Source: Haloferula rosea | GTDB lineage: Bacteria; Verrucomicrobiota; Verrucomicrobiia; Verrucomicrobiales; Akkermansiaceae | Direction: 5' to 3' | Length of the DNA: 64,000 nucleotides | Assembly (NCBI RefSeq): GCF_016595525.1 | Contig: NZ_JAENII010000001.1 | Coordinates: 186,001 to 250,000, forward strand | Shown here: positions 44,851-54,440 of the stretch, one piece after another | How the letters are laid out: each line of letters begins with the position of its first letter | Position numbering within the stretch: position 1 is the first letter of the stretch | Made by a program: the position numbers and the translations under genes | Notes under the pieces: model-generated | Seen by the model: only the letters and a program-made list of their open reading frames with translations | Database searches by the model: none | Told to the model about the DNA's origin: nothing

Positions 44851-46308
44851 TCATAGGGAAGGAGGGTCCCAGGTTGGGATGCCTTCGGTTTCCTTTTGCT
44901 TCAGGTAGTTGGCCTTGAACGGCTTCTCAACATCGAGAGGGGCATCCTCATTCACCATGAGTGGCCGGGCGTGCGACCAGAACCCTTCGTAGGACTTGAG
45001 CAGCTTCGCCGCGACTTCAGGATGTTCGTCGATGACGTTGTTGGACTCGCCTGGGTCGGCCTTGAGATCATAGAGCGCATCCTTGCCGACGAGACGCCAG
45101 CGTTCGGTGCGCACAGCGAACTTCCGGTATTTGTAGTTTTCCGGATCGGGGTTGCCCTTGCCGAAGTTCCCGGGAGCCCCCGTTTTCGGCCAGCGGCCGC
45201 CATGGAAGAAGAGCGTGCGGTCAGGCCAATCCATGGAGTCGTCGGCAAGGAGTTTGGCAAGGCTGCGGCCTTCGAGTCCAAGATCTGAGATGTCCGCTCC
45301 AGCGATGTCGGCGAGTGTCGGGAACATGTCGATATGCCGGGCGAGTTGGCCGAGGTCCTTGCCTGGCGTGGTTTTTCCGGGCAGGCGGAAGAAGAGTGGC
45401 ACGCGGCTGCCTCCTTCATTCACGGATCCCTTGCCGCCCTTCATCCCGGCGTTGAAGATCTTCGACCCTTTGGCGGAGCCATTGTCGGTGGTGAAGATCA
45501 GCAAGGTGTTGTCCGCCAGGTCCCACTCATCGAGCTTCTTCATGAGCAGCCCGACGTTGTCGTCGATATTGCTGATCATGCCGAAGAATGCCTGGTTGGC
45601 GTCACCGCTGGCGTGCTTGGCATACATTTCCTTGTATTCATCGGGCGCGATGAAGGGGCCGTGGGGAGCGTTGGTCGGAATGTAGGCGAAGAAGGGTTTG
45701 TCCTTCTGGTTCTTCATCCATCGCAGTGCCTCCTGGAAGAACACATCGGTGCAGAAGCCCTTCGTCTTCACGAACTTTCCGTTGTGGCGAATGGTGGGAT
45801 CGAAGTAGCCGTTGCCGGGCACGTCGCCCTGTGAGCCTGCGAAATTCTGACCGATGCCGCCCGCTCCGTGAATGAAGACCTCGTCGAATCCCCGGCTGCC
45901 TGGTTGATACTGGTCCTCCTCGCCAAGGTGCCACTTCCCGAAGATGCCGGTGGTGTAGCCTGCCTTGCGCAGTACCTCGGCGACCGTTGGGACGCCGAGA
46001 GCCATCCGCTCACGTTCGAGGATCGTGTGAGTGACGCCGACCTCGAACGGATTGCGGCCCGACATCAAACCGGCGCGAGTCGGGGCGCAGGTCGGACTGG
46101 CGTGGTAGTTGGTGAAGCGGGTGCTCTCCGCGTGGAGTTTGTCCAGATTCGGAGTCTTGATGAAAGGATGCCCATGACAGGACAGGTCACCATAACCCTG
46201 ATCGTCGGTCATGATGAAGATGATGTTCGGCTTGTCGCCGGCAAACGCACCGATGGCGGAAACAACGAGCGACAAGGCGCCCGCGAGGAGGGTGGGGTAT
46301 GATTTCAT
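44851..46308 (-). CDS. S1 family sulfatase (group C)
   Basis: 485 residues, signal peptide about 1-23. PNIIFIMTDDQGYGD, SCHGHPFIKTPNLDKLH, formylglycine motif C74-A-P-T-R78, IFGKWHLGE, FTTDNGSAK and EGGSRVPLFF. It is a paralogue of the 37827 gene (GVTHTILERER, RGFDEVFIHGAGGIGQ, EGIPTW). A sulfatase precedes it by 21 nt and the beta-helix gene follows by 34 nt. A standard full-length enzyme with no visible defect. Confidence 0.94.
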   Translation of the reverse strand: MKSYPTLLAGALSLVVSAIGAFAGDKPNIIFIMTDDQGYGDLSCHGHPFIKTPNLDKLHAESTRFTNYHASPTCAPTRAGLMSGRNPFEVGVTHTILERERMALGVPTVAEVLRKAGYTTGIFGKWHLGEEDQYQPGSRGFDEVFIHGAGGIGQNFAGSQGDVPGNGYFDPTIRHNGKFVKTKGFCTDVFFQEALRWMKNQKDKPFFAYIPTNAPHGPFIAPDEYKEMYAKHASGDANQAFFGMISNIDDNVGLLMKKLDEWDLADNTLLIFTTDNGSAKGSKIFNAGMKGGKGSVNEGGSRVPLFFRLPGKTTPGKDLGQLARHIDMFPTLADIAGADISDLGLEGRSLAKLLADDSMDWPDRTLFFHGGRWPKTGAPGNFGKGNPDPENYKYRKFAVRTERWRLVGKDALYDLKADPGESNNVIDEHPEVAAKLLKSYEGFWSHARPLMVNEDAPLDVEKPFKANYLKQKETEGIPTWDPPSL

Positions 46309-46329
46309 GAGTTAACGGGGTGGGTCATT

Positions 46330-47778
46330 TTACTTCGGGGTGGCCTTGTAATGCGGACTGCCTTGGAGCCAGTCGTAGTCGGCGAATTGGATGTTTCGAT
46401 CGCCCTTCCACAGGGGAGGGGCCTTGTCCTTGTCCCACTCCATCCAGCGGGCTTTCATCGCCTGCACTTTTTCCGGATGGTTTTTGGCCAGATTGGTCGT
46501 CTCTCCGAGGTCATCCCTCAAGTTGTAGAGCTCCAGGCCATGCTTGCCGATGATCAGCTTGAAATCTCCCTCGCGAATGACTCCCTGGGAATCCATGCTG
46601 CGAGCCGTGTGCCAGTAGAGGGTCGCGTGGGGTGGCTCCTCGGACTGCTGTGTCAGATAGGAGCGGATGTCCTTGCCATGGAGACCGGCGGATTTCGGAT
46701 CACCGCCGGCCATGGCCACCGAAGTCGCGGTGATGTCGAGCGAGGTGATCGGGTCATCGAGCGCCTTTCCGGCGGGCGTCTTGCCCGGCCAACGGACGAA
46801 CATCGGCACGCGGATCCCGCCTTCGTGGGGCGCGCCCTTTGTGCCCCTCAGCGGCCGGTTATCACTGGTCTTCCGCATGCCGCCATTGTCGCTCAGGAAC
46901 CAGACCACGGTGTTCTCGGTGAGACTCAGTTCGTCGAGCTTCATCAGCAGTTGGCCGATGCCTTGATCCATCTCCCAGACCATCGCGGCGTAGATCGAGC
47001 GATCCGCTGGCCTTACCCCGGGAATCTTCGTCATCGTTTCCGGAGGGAACTTCGCGATCGTTTCCTCCGGTGCCTCCAGATCGAGATGAGGAGCGTTGTA
47101 GGACATGAAGAGGAAGAAGGGTTCGTGAGAACTCTTCTCGAGGAACCGGATTCCCGCATCGGTCAGCTCGCGGGTCAGATACTGATTCCACTCCACCGGC
47201 TCCCGATTGTGGATCACCGGCATGGTGTGCTGGAGATACTTCATGTTCAGCGGCCGCTTGATCGGAGTGAAGCGTCCCTTGTAGGACGGATGATCGAGCG
47301 GGAAGTACATCAGCCCACCGCCGAGGAAGCCGAACCAGTCGTCGAATCCCATCGCATTCGGATGCTGATCGTCGGTGGTTCCCATGTGCCACTTGCCCAC
47401 GCCGCCGGTCACGTAGCCCTGCTTCTGGAGCAGGCTGGCAATCGTCTCGATCTTCGGCAGCCCCTGCTTGGGATCGAAGGGCGCTGAGACATTCTCATAG
47501 TAGCCGAATTTCGACTGGTGCTTTCCTGTCAGGAAGCCGGCACGCGACGGACCGCACATCGGCCAGGTCACGTAGCCCGAGGTGAATCGCACCCCGTCGT
47601 TGGCGAGCTTGTCGAGATGCGGCGTTGGGATGTCCTGGCAGCCGTAAACCCCGAGGTCCTTGTAGCCCAGATCATCCGCCATGATGACGATGATGTTGGG
47701 TTGGGGCACTGCCTGCACGGCGATACCCGATGCCATGAGAAGGCATGCGCTTGTCAGGAACTGGACCATGGACTTCAT
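46330..47778 (-). CDS. S1 family sulfatase
   Basis: 482 residues from the ATG at 47778, which overlaps the GH172 stop by one base (TGATG), a classic coupled start. Signal peptide about 1-23. PNIIVIMADDLGYKD, YGCQDIPTPHLDKLA, formylglycine motif C75-G-P-S-R79, GGVGKWHMG, FLSDNGGMR and EGGIRVPMFV. The WPMCGPSRAGFLTGK text places it near arylsulfatase/mucin-type desulfating branches, apart from groups A to C. The natural substrate is not deducible. Confidence 0.93.
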   Translation of the reverse strand: MKSMVQFLTSACLLMASGIAVQAVPQPNIIVIMADDLGYKDLGVYGCQDIPTPHLDKLANDGVRFTSGYVTWPMCGPSRAGFLTGKHQSKFGYYENVSAPFDPKQGLPKIETIASLLQKQGYVTGGVGKWHMGTTDDQHPNAMGFDDWFGFLGGGLMYFPLDHPSYKGRFTPIKRPLNMKYLQHTMPVIHNREPVEWNQYLTRELTDAGIRFLEKSSHEPFFLFMSYNAPHLDLEAPEETIAKFPPETMTKIPGVRPADRSIYAAMVWEMDQGIGQLLMKLDELSLTENTVVWFLSDNGGMRKTSDNRPLRGTKGAPHEGGIRVPMFVRWPGKTPAGKALDDPITSLDITATSVAMAGGDPKSAGLHGKDIRSYLTQQSEEPPHATLYWHTARSMDSQGVIREGDFKLIIGKHGLELYNLRDDLGETTNLAKNHPEKVQAMKARWMEWDKDKAPPLWKGDRNIQFADYDWLQGSPHYKATPK

Positions 47779-49478
47779 CACGGGTTCTTCCAATGGCTTC
47801 GGGTCCCTGAGTCAGGGTTGGAGGATCGGTGGTTCTTCAAACGCACCTCCATGTCCGGGAGGGGTGGAACGTTCAGAATCTCCTCGGGGTCGGGTTTGTG
47901 GTTCGAGGAGGAGTCCGCATCGCCATACCAATAGACCCCGACACCATAGCCCATTTCGTTTTTGAACCCCGCCCAGACTTCCATGTCCAACTTCAGGGAC
48001 TTGGAAAAGGGCATCGTATCGAGTGAGCGCGTCCGCGTCTCGGTGCTGTAGCCACGTGTCGTCTTGGGGTAGCCCGAAGGCTGCCGGTTCAGCTTGTTGA
48101 ACTTGTGTGAGCGGGGCTGCGCATGAAACGGGTGATCGTAGAAGTCCGTGCTCGCGCCGCCCCATGAGTAGCCGTAGTAGTCCTCGGTTCCGGTCCCGAA
48201 GTTGGATGGAAATTCCTCTCCGTCTGTCCAGATCTTCTCGTCACCCTCGCCCCACCAACCGTCTTCCGGATTCATGATCGTCAGGGTGTCCCCGACCAGA
48301 ATTCCGCGACCTTTTGTGGTGATGTAATTCCAGTCCGACTTTGGGTCGGTCGGCACGGGATATTGTCCACGCCACCCGGCATGGAAATACAGCGAGCCAT
48401 CGGTCCATCCGTAGTCACTGACCGTCGCGCTCATGGTTGCATCCACCGGTTTGTCACCATGGTTCACGATCGAGAGGGTCGCCGTTTCCCGATACGGCAT
48501 CACCCAGCGAGCCGACATCGTGCCATCCTCCGCCACCGTGCGATACCACCCTTGGAACGGATGGAGTCCGATGCCTGACCCGAAGAAGTCGCCAACCGGG
48601 CACCAGACCGTTTCTTTCCCATCGAAGCGCATCTTGAGCACGACCTTCCGCGTCACCTCCGCATCGGAGTAGTCACCGAGTTTGACCGACAAGTTGCGGA
48701 TCGCTGCAACACCTTCGGGAAGCTCGATCGATTTCTCCTCTCCCTTGGCCAGCTTGGATTCGAACGAAATGGTTTTTCCTTTGGCTTGGGCCTGCGGATT
48801 CAAAAGCTGTTCGCCGACCTGCTTGGTCCGGGGTAGAGCGGCTTGGAATGCATCCATGGTGAAGGTCTCCACCGGGGTGCCTTTCTCATAGTCGCGATAG
48901 TGGATCTGGTAGAAAAAGGGAGCCGCGGAAACGGTGATCTTGCAGCTCTTGGCGTAGGGGATCGGGAAGAAGGACACGGCGGAACGCAGCGACTCGTGCG
49001 CCAGCGGATAGGGAACCAAGTCTTTCCCTTGGAAGAGTTTGTGTTGATCGCCCTCAATGACGGGCTTCTCCGCGCCATCCAGATAGACCCGCCAGATGAT
49101 GGGTTTGCCTCGCCCCTGGCTGCCGATGTTCCGCCAGGGAATCCAGGTTCGGACGACGGCGCCGGGACCTTCCTCGTCCATCATCACGATCTCCTTGCGT
49201 CCGTTGTTCTCCTCGATCCGGACGAAGTTTCCGGACTCCTCGCCCCTGTTGAGATCTGCATTGCGAAACCACCCGTTCTCGTCCTCAGGGGTCTTGGACA
49301 TCCGGTTGTAGCTGCTTGCCAGCTTCAGGCGGAAATCCTGTTCCGGGAATTTCGTCACGGCGTCACGGTCCACCATCTCACCCAGCAGGGAGTCGATGCT
49401 GACCACGCGGGGAGTCGCTTCTGCACAAGCGGTTGCGGTGAGAAACAGGAAGAGTGGGAGGGTCAGGTCGGGTTTCAT
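47778..49478 (-). CDS. GH172 (DUF2961) family protein
   Basis: 566 residues from the ATG at 49478, which overlaps the sulfatase remnant stop (ATGA) and is followed by a signal peptide (about 1-20). Family features are PGAVVRTWIPW near the N-terminus, DGWWGEGDEKIW with Glu411 and NFGTGTEDYYGYSW with Glu432; these two Glu lie 21 residues apart, as in characterised GH172 enzymes. Known members act on alpha-D-fructofuranosides or D-arabinan-type furanosides. Here I infer a furanoside or other unusual side residue on the polysaccharide. The stop is coupled to the downstream sulfatase. Confidence 0.88.
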   Translation of the reverse strand: MKPDLTLPLFLFLTATACAEATPRVVSIDSLLGEMVDRDAVTKFPEQDFRLKLASSYNRMSKTPEDENGWFRNADLNRGEESGNFVRIEENNGRKEIVMMDEEGPGAVVRTWIPWRNIGSQGRGKPIIWRVYLDGAEKPVIEGDQHKLFQGKDLVPYPLAHESLRSAVSFFPIPYAKSCKITVSAAPFFYQIHYRDYEKGTPVETFTMDAFQAALPRTKQVGEQLLNPQAQAKGKTISFESKLAKGEEKSIELPEGVAAIRNLSVKLGDYSDAEVTRKVVLKMRFDGKETVWCPVGDFFGSGIGLHPFQGWYRTVAEDGTMSARWVMPYRETATLSIVNHGDKPVDATMSATVSDYGWTDGSLYFHAGWRGQYPVPTDPKSDWNYITTKGRGILVGDTLTIMNPEDGWWGEGDEKIWTDGEEFPSNFGTGTEDYYGYSWGGASTDFYDHPFHAQPRSHKFNKLNRQPSGYPKTTRGYSTETRTRSLDTMPFSKSLKLDMEVWAGFKNEMGYGVGVYWYGDADSSSNHKPDPEEILNVPPLPDMEVRLKNHRSSNPDSGTRSHWKNP

Positions 49479-49822
49479 CGGGAAAGGTTCTTCGACGGTT
49501 TGATGGCTCGCTTGAGCTTTCCTTGGTCGCTTCCGGGAACGCTCGGGAAGGGGTGGTCCAGTGATGTCATCGCCGCGGTCAGCCATCTCGCATGGCTGCG
49601 GTGGATCTCGGTGGAGGCGATCATTGCCGCATCGTTCTGCTCACTGCACTTGGACTCGTCCGCGGTGGGTAGATTCTCCTCGAGTGTCCATCCGGGTTGC
49701 CGATCACCAATGTCGTTGATCATCACGAAGACGATGTTCGGGCGCTCCACTGCCGGAAGCGGCATTGCGGAAACCATTCCGACGGCGAGGATCGCAAGGA
49801 GGTTGGAGGGTAGTGGATTCAT
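49475..49822 (-). pseudogene. Truncated sulfatase remnant with intact signal peptide
   Basis: 115 codons from the ATG at 49822. A signal peptide (about 1-25) precedes ERPNIVFVMINDIGD, the opening of an S1 sulfatase, but the metal-binding pair is degraded (IND) and there is no CxPxR motif. The remaining 75 residues show no sulfatase similarity I can see and may be a fused or frameshifted tail. The stop overlaps the GH172 start by 4 nt, so reading continues to couple to that gene. Most likely a deletion remnant. Confidence 0.65.
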
Positions 49823-49848
49823 CAGTGAATCAGAGGATCTCCAGTGTC

Positions 49849-51321
49849 TTACTTGCCGCTCTTCCAAAGTTTGATCTCCGCGATGTCGTTCTTCGCTGGG
49901 GGACCCTTCGTGCTGCGGCCGTTGGCGACGTCCGCTTCCAGTTGGGCAAGCAGGCGGGCCGCGACTTCAGGATGGGATTCGTAGAGGTTGGTCGTTTCGC
50001 CCGGATCCTTCTCCATGTCGTAGAGCTGGGCTTTCGGAGCGCCGCTCTTCTTCGCCTCGGGCTCCTTTGGACTGGTCCAACCGCCGGACCCATAGGCCAG
50101 CAGCAGCTTCCACGGTCCCTGGCGATAGGCGAAGTGCCCGGAGATGGAATGATGAATGACACCGGCTCTTGTCGACTCGATGGGGGCGCCGGACAAGGCA
50201 GGGAGGAAGCTTACGCTGTCCTCGGCGGCATTCGCGGGTATCGGTTGATCAAGGATGTCCGCGCAGGTCGCGAACAGGTCGGTGTGGCAAATCAGTTCAT
50301 CCGATATCGAACCCGGCTTGATCTTCGCAGGCCAGCGAACGAGGAAAGGCACGCGGTGTCCGCCATCCCAAAGGTCGGCCTTGGAGCCGCGCAGATGGGC
50401 GCTCACGTGGTGACCCTTCTTCTGGAGCTCGGGAATTCCGGCACCTTTCGAGGTTCCGTTGTCAGCGGTGAACACCACCAGCGTGTTCTCGGCAAATCCG
50501 TTCCGATCCAGCGCCTCAAGGATCCGGCGCACCCCATCATCGGTTTCCATCACGAAGTCCGCATGCTTGTTGAGGCCGCTTCGTCCCTGCCATTCCTTGG
50601 TGGGCACAATCGGGGCATGGGGTGACCCGTAGGGCACATAGAGAAAGAAGGGCTGTCCCTTGCTAGCCTTGGCACGGCCGTCGATGTATTCCACCGCCGC
50701 GCGGGTCAGGCGGGGAAGCATGTGGATTTCCTCCTCGTGGGCGATGACGGTATCGTTCTCGATGACGCCCTTCATGTCGCCGGCATGATGGAAACCGTGG
50801 AAGTGGTCGAAGCCGCGGTTGACCGGGCCGTCAGGGATCTTGCTGCCGACGGGGGCCAGCATCTTCTTGCTCTTGCGCTTCAGAATCTTGCCACTTTCCG
50901 GATCGCTGTACTGAAAATTCAGGTGCCACTTTCCGACGATGCCCGTGTGATAGCCTTGCTGCTTGAGGAAGGAGGCTACGGTCGGACGATCTTCGGCGAT
51001 CAAGCACGGTGCGAATCCCTGAACGACGCCGCTCTGGAGTTTTGTCCGCCAGGCGTAGCGACCGGTCAGCAAGCCGTAGCGCGTCGGCGTGCAGACCGCC
51101 GACCCGGAGTGGGCATCCGTGAAGATCATCCCTTCCTTTGCGATGCGATCCATGGCAGGCGTGGGGATCTTTCCTCGCTCAGGGTTCAGGATCGATACAT
51201 CACCGTAGCCCTGATCATCGGTCATGATGTAGACGATGTTCGGTTTCGACGCGGCATCCTCGGCCGCCGCTGCAGGAACGAGGGCAGCGAGAAGGAACAG
51301 GGCGCGAATTCTTGAGATCAT
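49849..51321 (-). CDS. S1 family sulfatase (group A)
   Basis: 490 residues, signal peptide about 1-20. PNIVYIMTDDQGYGD, LNPERGKIPTP, formylglycine motif C77-T-P-T-R81, IVGKWHLNF, FTADNGTSK and DGGHRVPFLV. The C-terminus ends IKLWKSGK, as in the other group A proteins at 4840 and 52896. The central region (FDHFHGFHHAGDMKGVI) differs from its paralogues, which suggests altered specificity. It follows the propeller gene by 15 nt and precedes the sulfatase remnant by 26 nt. Confidence 0.93.
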   Translation of the reverse strand: MISRIRALFLLAALVPAAAAEDAASKPNIVYIMTDDQGYGDVSILNPERGKIPTPAMDRIAKEGMIFTDAHSGSAVCTPTRYGLLTGRYAWRTKLQSGVVQGFAPCLIAEDRPTVASFLKQQGYHTGIVGKWHLNFQYSDPESGKILKRKSKKMLAPVGSKIPDGPVNRGFDHFHGFHHAGDMKGVIENDTVIAHEEEIHMLPRLTRAAVEYIDGRAKASKGQPFFLYVPYGSPHAPIVPTKEWQGRSGLNKHADFVMETDDGVRRILEALDRNGFAENTLVVFTADNGTSKGAGIPELQKKGHHVSAHLRGSKADLWDGGHRVPFLVRWPAKIKPGSISDELICHTDLFATCADILDQPIPANAAEDSVSFLPALSGAPIESTRAGVIHHSISGHFAYRQGPWKLLLAYGSGGWTSPKEPEAKKSGAPKAQLYDMEKDPGETTNLYESHPEVAARLLAQLEADVANGRSTKGPPAKNDIAEIKLWKSGK

Positions 51322-51336
51322 GGGATTCTTAAGGGA

Positions 51337-52899
51337 TCAGGGTTCAAAGTGGAGTTGCACCTGATCGAGGATCGGCTTGGACTCGTTTTCGGTCGTGTCT
51401 GTCAGGCGAAGCTCGAACTGAAATCCGTATCCTTCCGGTAGGTCATCCAAATCCAGCTGTGCCGGGGTCTTGGCGACCTGTTTGGCAAATCCGGGAATGG
51501 CCTCGTAGCGCTCGCTCACCGACTGCCATTCTGTCCACTTGTCGACAGATCCGTCCTTGTCGGTATCCACGCCGACGCGGACCTCCACGCCATCGACCCA
51601 AGGTCCGGGGCTGACAAAATCCTGATTCGTCTGGGTGATCAGGTAGAACATCCCTTCGGCGAACATGATATCCGGGTCGGGGTGGCCTTGGCCGATGTTG
51701 CCGCAGAAGGTGAAGGGCTTGTTGATGTCGGAGGAGGTGAACCAGGCCACGCTCATGGCCTGCTTGCCGTGGCCACCGGCAGGATCGAAATCGCAGAACA
51801 GGTAGTACTGCCCGCCGATCGAAATCGCCGACCAGTCGCCGTAGGCGTTCTGCTCCGGTTCGTGGATTTCATACTCCGCCACGGACCTGACCTCGCCTTC
51901 CTTGATCCGGTGCTGGGGAATGCTCTGCGTTACCACCTTGCCGGGGAATTTCTCCGGAGCCGTCCGATACCAGTGGGGATGAAAGTATTCACCGAACTTG
52001 CCGGTTGGGTTCGTGCGCTCGTCCACTGCCGGTTCCACAATCCTGAAGCCGCCCTTGCCATCCTCGCTCACGGCGTGGCCCGCGAGAGGCGAGTCCCAAG
52101 CGTGCTTGCTGGCGTCGATCGGGCTCCAGTCCTCGTAGATCAAATGGAACCTGCCCTCAAGATCGCGGATCACGGCGCAGTCGGAACCGTGTGATGGATC
52201 CGCGAAAGCCATGCCCATGTCCTTCCCGGCCACTCCATCGATCAGGTCCTCCTCAATCACGAGGTGAGGATCCTGGTCGTTGGGGTAGTCATAGTAGATG
52301 TAGGCCTTCCCATCAACGAGTTCGGCCGTGGTCACACAGCCTCGCGCCGTCACCTGGCCGTGATAGACCCAGTTGAGCATGTCACGGCTTTGCCAACCGT
52401 GGTAGCCGGCTTTGCGCTTCGTGAGGCCTCCCGGAGCGATGAATTGATTCGGGTAGGATGAGGTCAGAAGGGGCATGTCGAATCCCTCAAGGGTCGCCGG
52501 CAATCCCGCACCCTTGGTCTGCTTTTCCCGCCCGTAGGCTGCGAAGATCCAATAGTTCTGCGGTCCCATCCGGAGGAAGACCGGCGCATTGCTTGCATTG
52601 GCCGGTCCGATGTTCCCGGCATCCTCCCAGTTCTGCCAGGCTGGCGACTGGCTGAGCGTGATCTTCCCGGCCTGACGCTTCTCGGAAAAAATCCTCAGCT
52701 TGCTCTGATAGACGGCCTTCTCCCCGCTGGGCGATGCCTGACCATCGGCAATCTCCAAACCCTCCTGATGCGACAGGTTCGCCTTCCACTCGTCCTGGCT
52801 GGCAATCGTCCAGGTCTTCGCTTCGTCCTCAGCGAAACAGGCTCCCGGGAGCCCGAGAACCAGCAGCGCCAAGGTAGGGGATTTTGACGTCTTCATCAT
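51337..52899 (-). CDS. Secreted beta-propeller protein, GH43/GH117-like, copy 2
   Basis: 520 residues (ATG at 52899, a second at 52896), signal peptide about 1-23. Same architecture as the 3263-4810 protein: QNYWIFAAYG, YHGWQSRDMLNWVYHG, HGSDCAVIRDLEGRFHLI, GQYYLFCDFDPAGGHG, DIMFAEGMFYLITQ, and a DTDKDG acidic site near the C-terminus; both end LPEGYGFQFELRLTDTTEN-type text. Relative to copy 1 it has an insertion near VVTQSIPQHRIKEGE. The start overlaps the upstream sulfatase stop by 4 nt. I infer a conserved enzyme pair with a group A sulfatase. The family assignment is tentative. Confidence 0.6.
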   Translation of the reverse strand: MMKTSKSPTLALLVLGLPGACFAEDEAKTWTIASQDEWKANLSHQEGLEIADGQASPSGEKAVYQSKLRIFSEKRQAGKITLSQSPAWQNWEDAGNIGPANASNAPVFLRMGPQNYWIFAAYGREKQTKGAGLPATLEGFDMPLLTSSYPNQFIAPGGLTKRKAGYHGWQSRDMLNWVYHGQVTARGCVTTAELVDGKAYIYYDYPNDQDPHLVIEEDLIDGVAGKDMGMAFADPSHGSDCAVIRDLEGRFHLIYEDWSPIDASKHAWDSPLAGHAVSEDGKGGFRIVEPAVDERTNPTGKFGEYFHPHWYRTAPEKFPGKVVTQSIPQHRIKEGEVRSVAEYEIHEPEQNAYGDWSAISIGGQYYLFCDFDPAGGHGKQAMSVAWFTSSDINKPFTFCGNIGQGHPDPDIMFAEGMFYLITQTNQDFVSPGPWVDGVEVRVGVDTDKDGSVDKWTEWQSVSERYEAIPGFAKQVAKTPAQLDLDDLPEGYGFQFELRLTDTTENESKPILDQVQLHFEP

Positions 52900-54398
52900 T
52901 TCCCGCTCTTCCAGAGTTCAATCTCAGCCACATCGTTCTTGGCGGCAGCACCATCCGTGCTGCGCCCGCGACTCACGTCCGACTCCAGCTGTTTCAAGAG
53001 GCGTTCCGCGACTTCCGGGTGCGACTCGTAGAGGTTCTTCGTTTCGCCCGGATCCGCCTCAAGGTCGTAGAGTTGGGCCACCGGAGCACCCTTCTTCACC
53101 TGCTTCTCGGTCGGCGAGGTCCACCCACCGGAACCCTTTGCCAGCAGCAGCTTCCATTTCCCCTGACGGTAGGCGAAGTGGCCGCTGATCGAATGATGGA
53201 TCACGCCCTTGCGCGTCGATTCGATGGTTTCACCCTTCAGTGCCGGAGCGAAGCTGATGCTGTCCTCGCCAGCATTGTCGGGCAGAGTTGCACCACTCAA
53301 CTCGGCACAGGTCGCCATCAGATCGGTCAGGCCGATCGTCTGGTCACTGGTCGAGCCCGCCTTCACCACTTTCGGCCAGCGGACGATGAATGGCACGCGG
53401 TGGCCGCCGTCCCACAGGTCGGCCTTCGATCCCCGAAGGTGAGCGCTCGGGAAGTGGCCCTGCGCCTCGAGCCGGTCGATCCTTGCCGCCTTCGAACAGC
53501 CATTGTCCGCGGTGACGATGACCAGCGTGTTGTCGGCGAAGTCCGAAGCATCCACCGCCTTCATGATCTCACCGATCACGTGGTCGGTTTGCATCTGGAA
53601 ATCTCCGTAGCTGCCGAGCCCGCTCTTGCCCTTCCATTCCTCGGTCGGAACGATGGGGGTGTGTGGCGAGGTCAGCGGCACGTAGATGAAGAATGGCTTC
53701 GAACCGTCCTGCTTCTCGATGTATTCGACGGTCTTGCGTCCGATCTCCGGCAGCACCTGGTCCTTCTTGAATCCTGGTGCGGGTTTGGTCGGCTGGCTGT
53801 TGTCCGCGGTGCCGACGAAGCGATCGTTCTCGATCCAGATGTAGGGAGCCATGTCGAGCGAGGCCGAAATCCCATAAAGGTAGTCGAAGCCGCGATCCAC
53901 GGGGCCGTCCTTGATTTCACCCTTCCAATCGATGTGCGTTCGCTTGGGCTTCCGTGAATCCGGAGGTCCATCCATGATGGGCTTTCCTTCAAGCACGGGC
54001 AGGTTCATCCCGAGGTGCCACTTGCCGACCATTGCGGTTTTGTATCCCTGCTGCTTGAGCAAGGCGGGGACGGTCAACCGATCGGCGTCGATCAGTGGCT
54101 CGCTGTAGCCCCAGAGCACGCCCTTCTGCAAATGGGTGCGCCAGTTGTAGCGGCCGGTCAGTACGCCATAGCGGGTCGGTGTGCAGACCGAGGAACTCGA
54201 GTGCGCATCGGTGAAAATCATCCCTTCCGCTGCCAGGCGATCCATGTGGGGGGTGGGGATCTTGCCCCGCTCGGGATTGAGGCACTGCACGTCGCCGTAG
54301 CCCATGTCATCCGCAAAGATGTAGATGATGTTGGGTTTCGGTGCGGCTCGCAGCGTGACGAGCGAGACGAAGAGCAGGAGAATGAGTCGGTTCTTCAT
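52896..54398 (-). CDS. S1 family sulfatase (group A)
   Basis: 500 residues, signal peptide about 1-18. PNIIYIFADDMGYGD, QCLNPERGKIPTPHMDR, formylglycine motif C72-T-P-T-R76, MVGKWHLGM, VTADNGCSK and [10 protein letters not shown], ending IELWKSGK. Very similar to 4840 and 55712 over the whole length. The stop overlaps the propeller gene start (ATGA), giving the same sulfatase-then-propeller order as the cassette at 3263-6390. The esterase gene precedes it by 42 nt. Confidence 0.94.
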   Translation of the reverse strand: MKNRLILLLFVSLVTLRAAPKPNIIYIFADDMGYGDVQCLNPERGKIPTPHMDRLAAEGMIFTDAHSSSSVCTPTRYGVLTGRYNWRTHLQKGVLWGYSEPLIDADRLTVPALLKQQGYKTAMVGKWHLGMNLPVLEGKPIMDGPPDSRKPKRTHIDWKGEIKDGPVDRGFDYLYGISASLDMAPYIWIENDRFVGTADNSQPTKPAPGFKKDQVLPEIGRKTVEYIEKQDGSKPFFIYVPLTSPHTPIVPTEEWKGKSGLGSYGDFQMQTDHVIGEIMKAVDASDFADNTLVIVTADNGCSKAARIDRLEAQGHFPSAHLRGSKADLWDGGHRVPFIVRWPKVVKAGSTSDQTIGLTDLMATCAELSGATLPDNAGEDSISFAPALKGETIESTRKGVIHHSISGHFAYRQGKWKLLLAKGSGGWTSPTEKQVKKGAPVAQLYDLEADPGETKNLYESHPEVAERLLKQLESDVSRGRSTDGAAAKNDVAEIELWKSGK

Positions 54399-54440
54399 GG
54401 GAAAATCAATGCGTTTGGAGTGCTGAGGTTGGTTGGGAAA

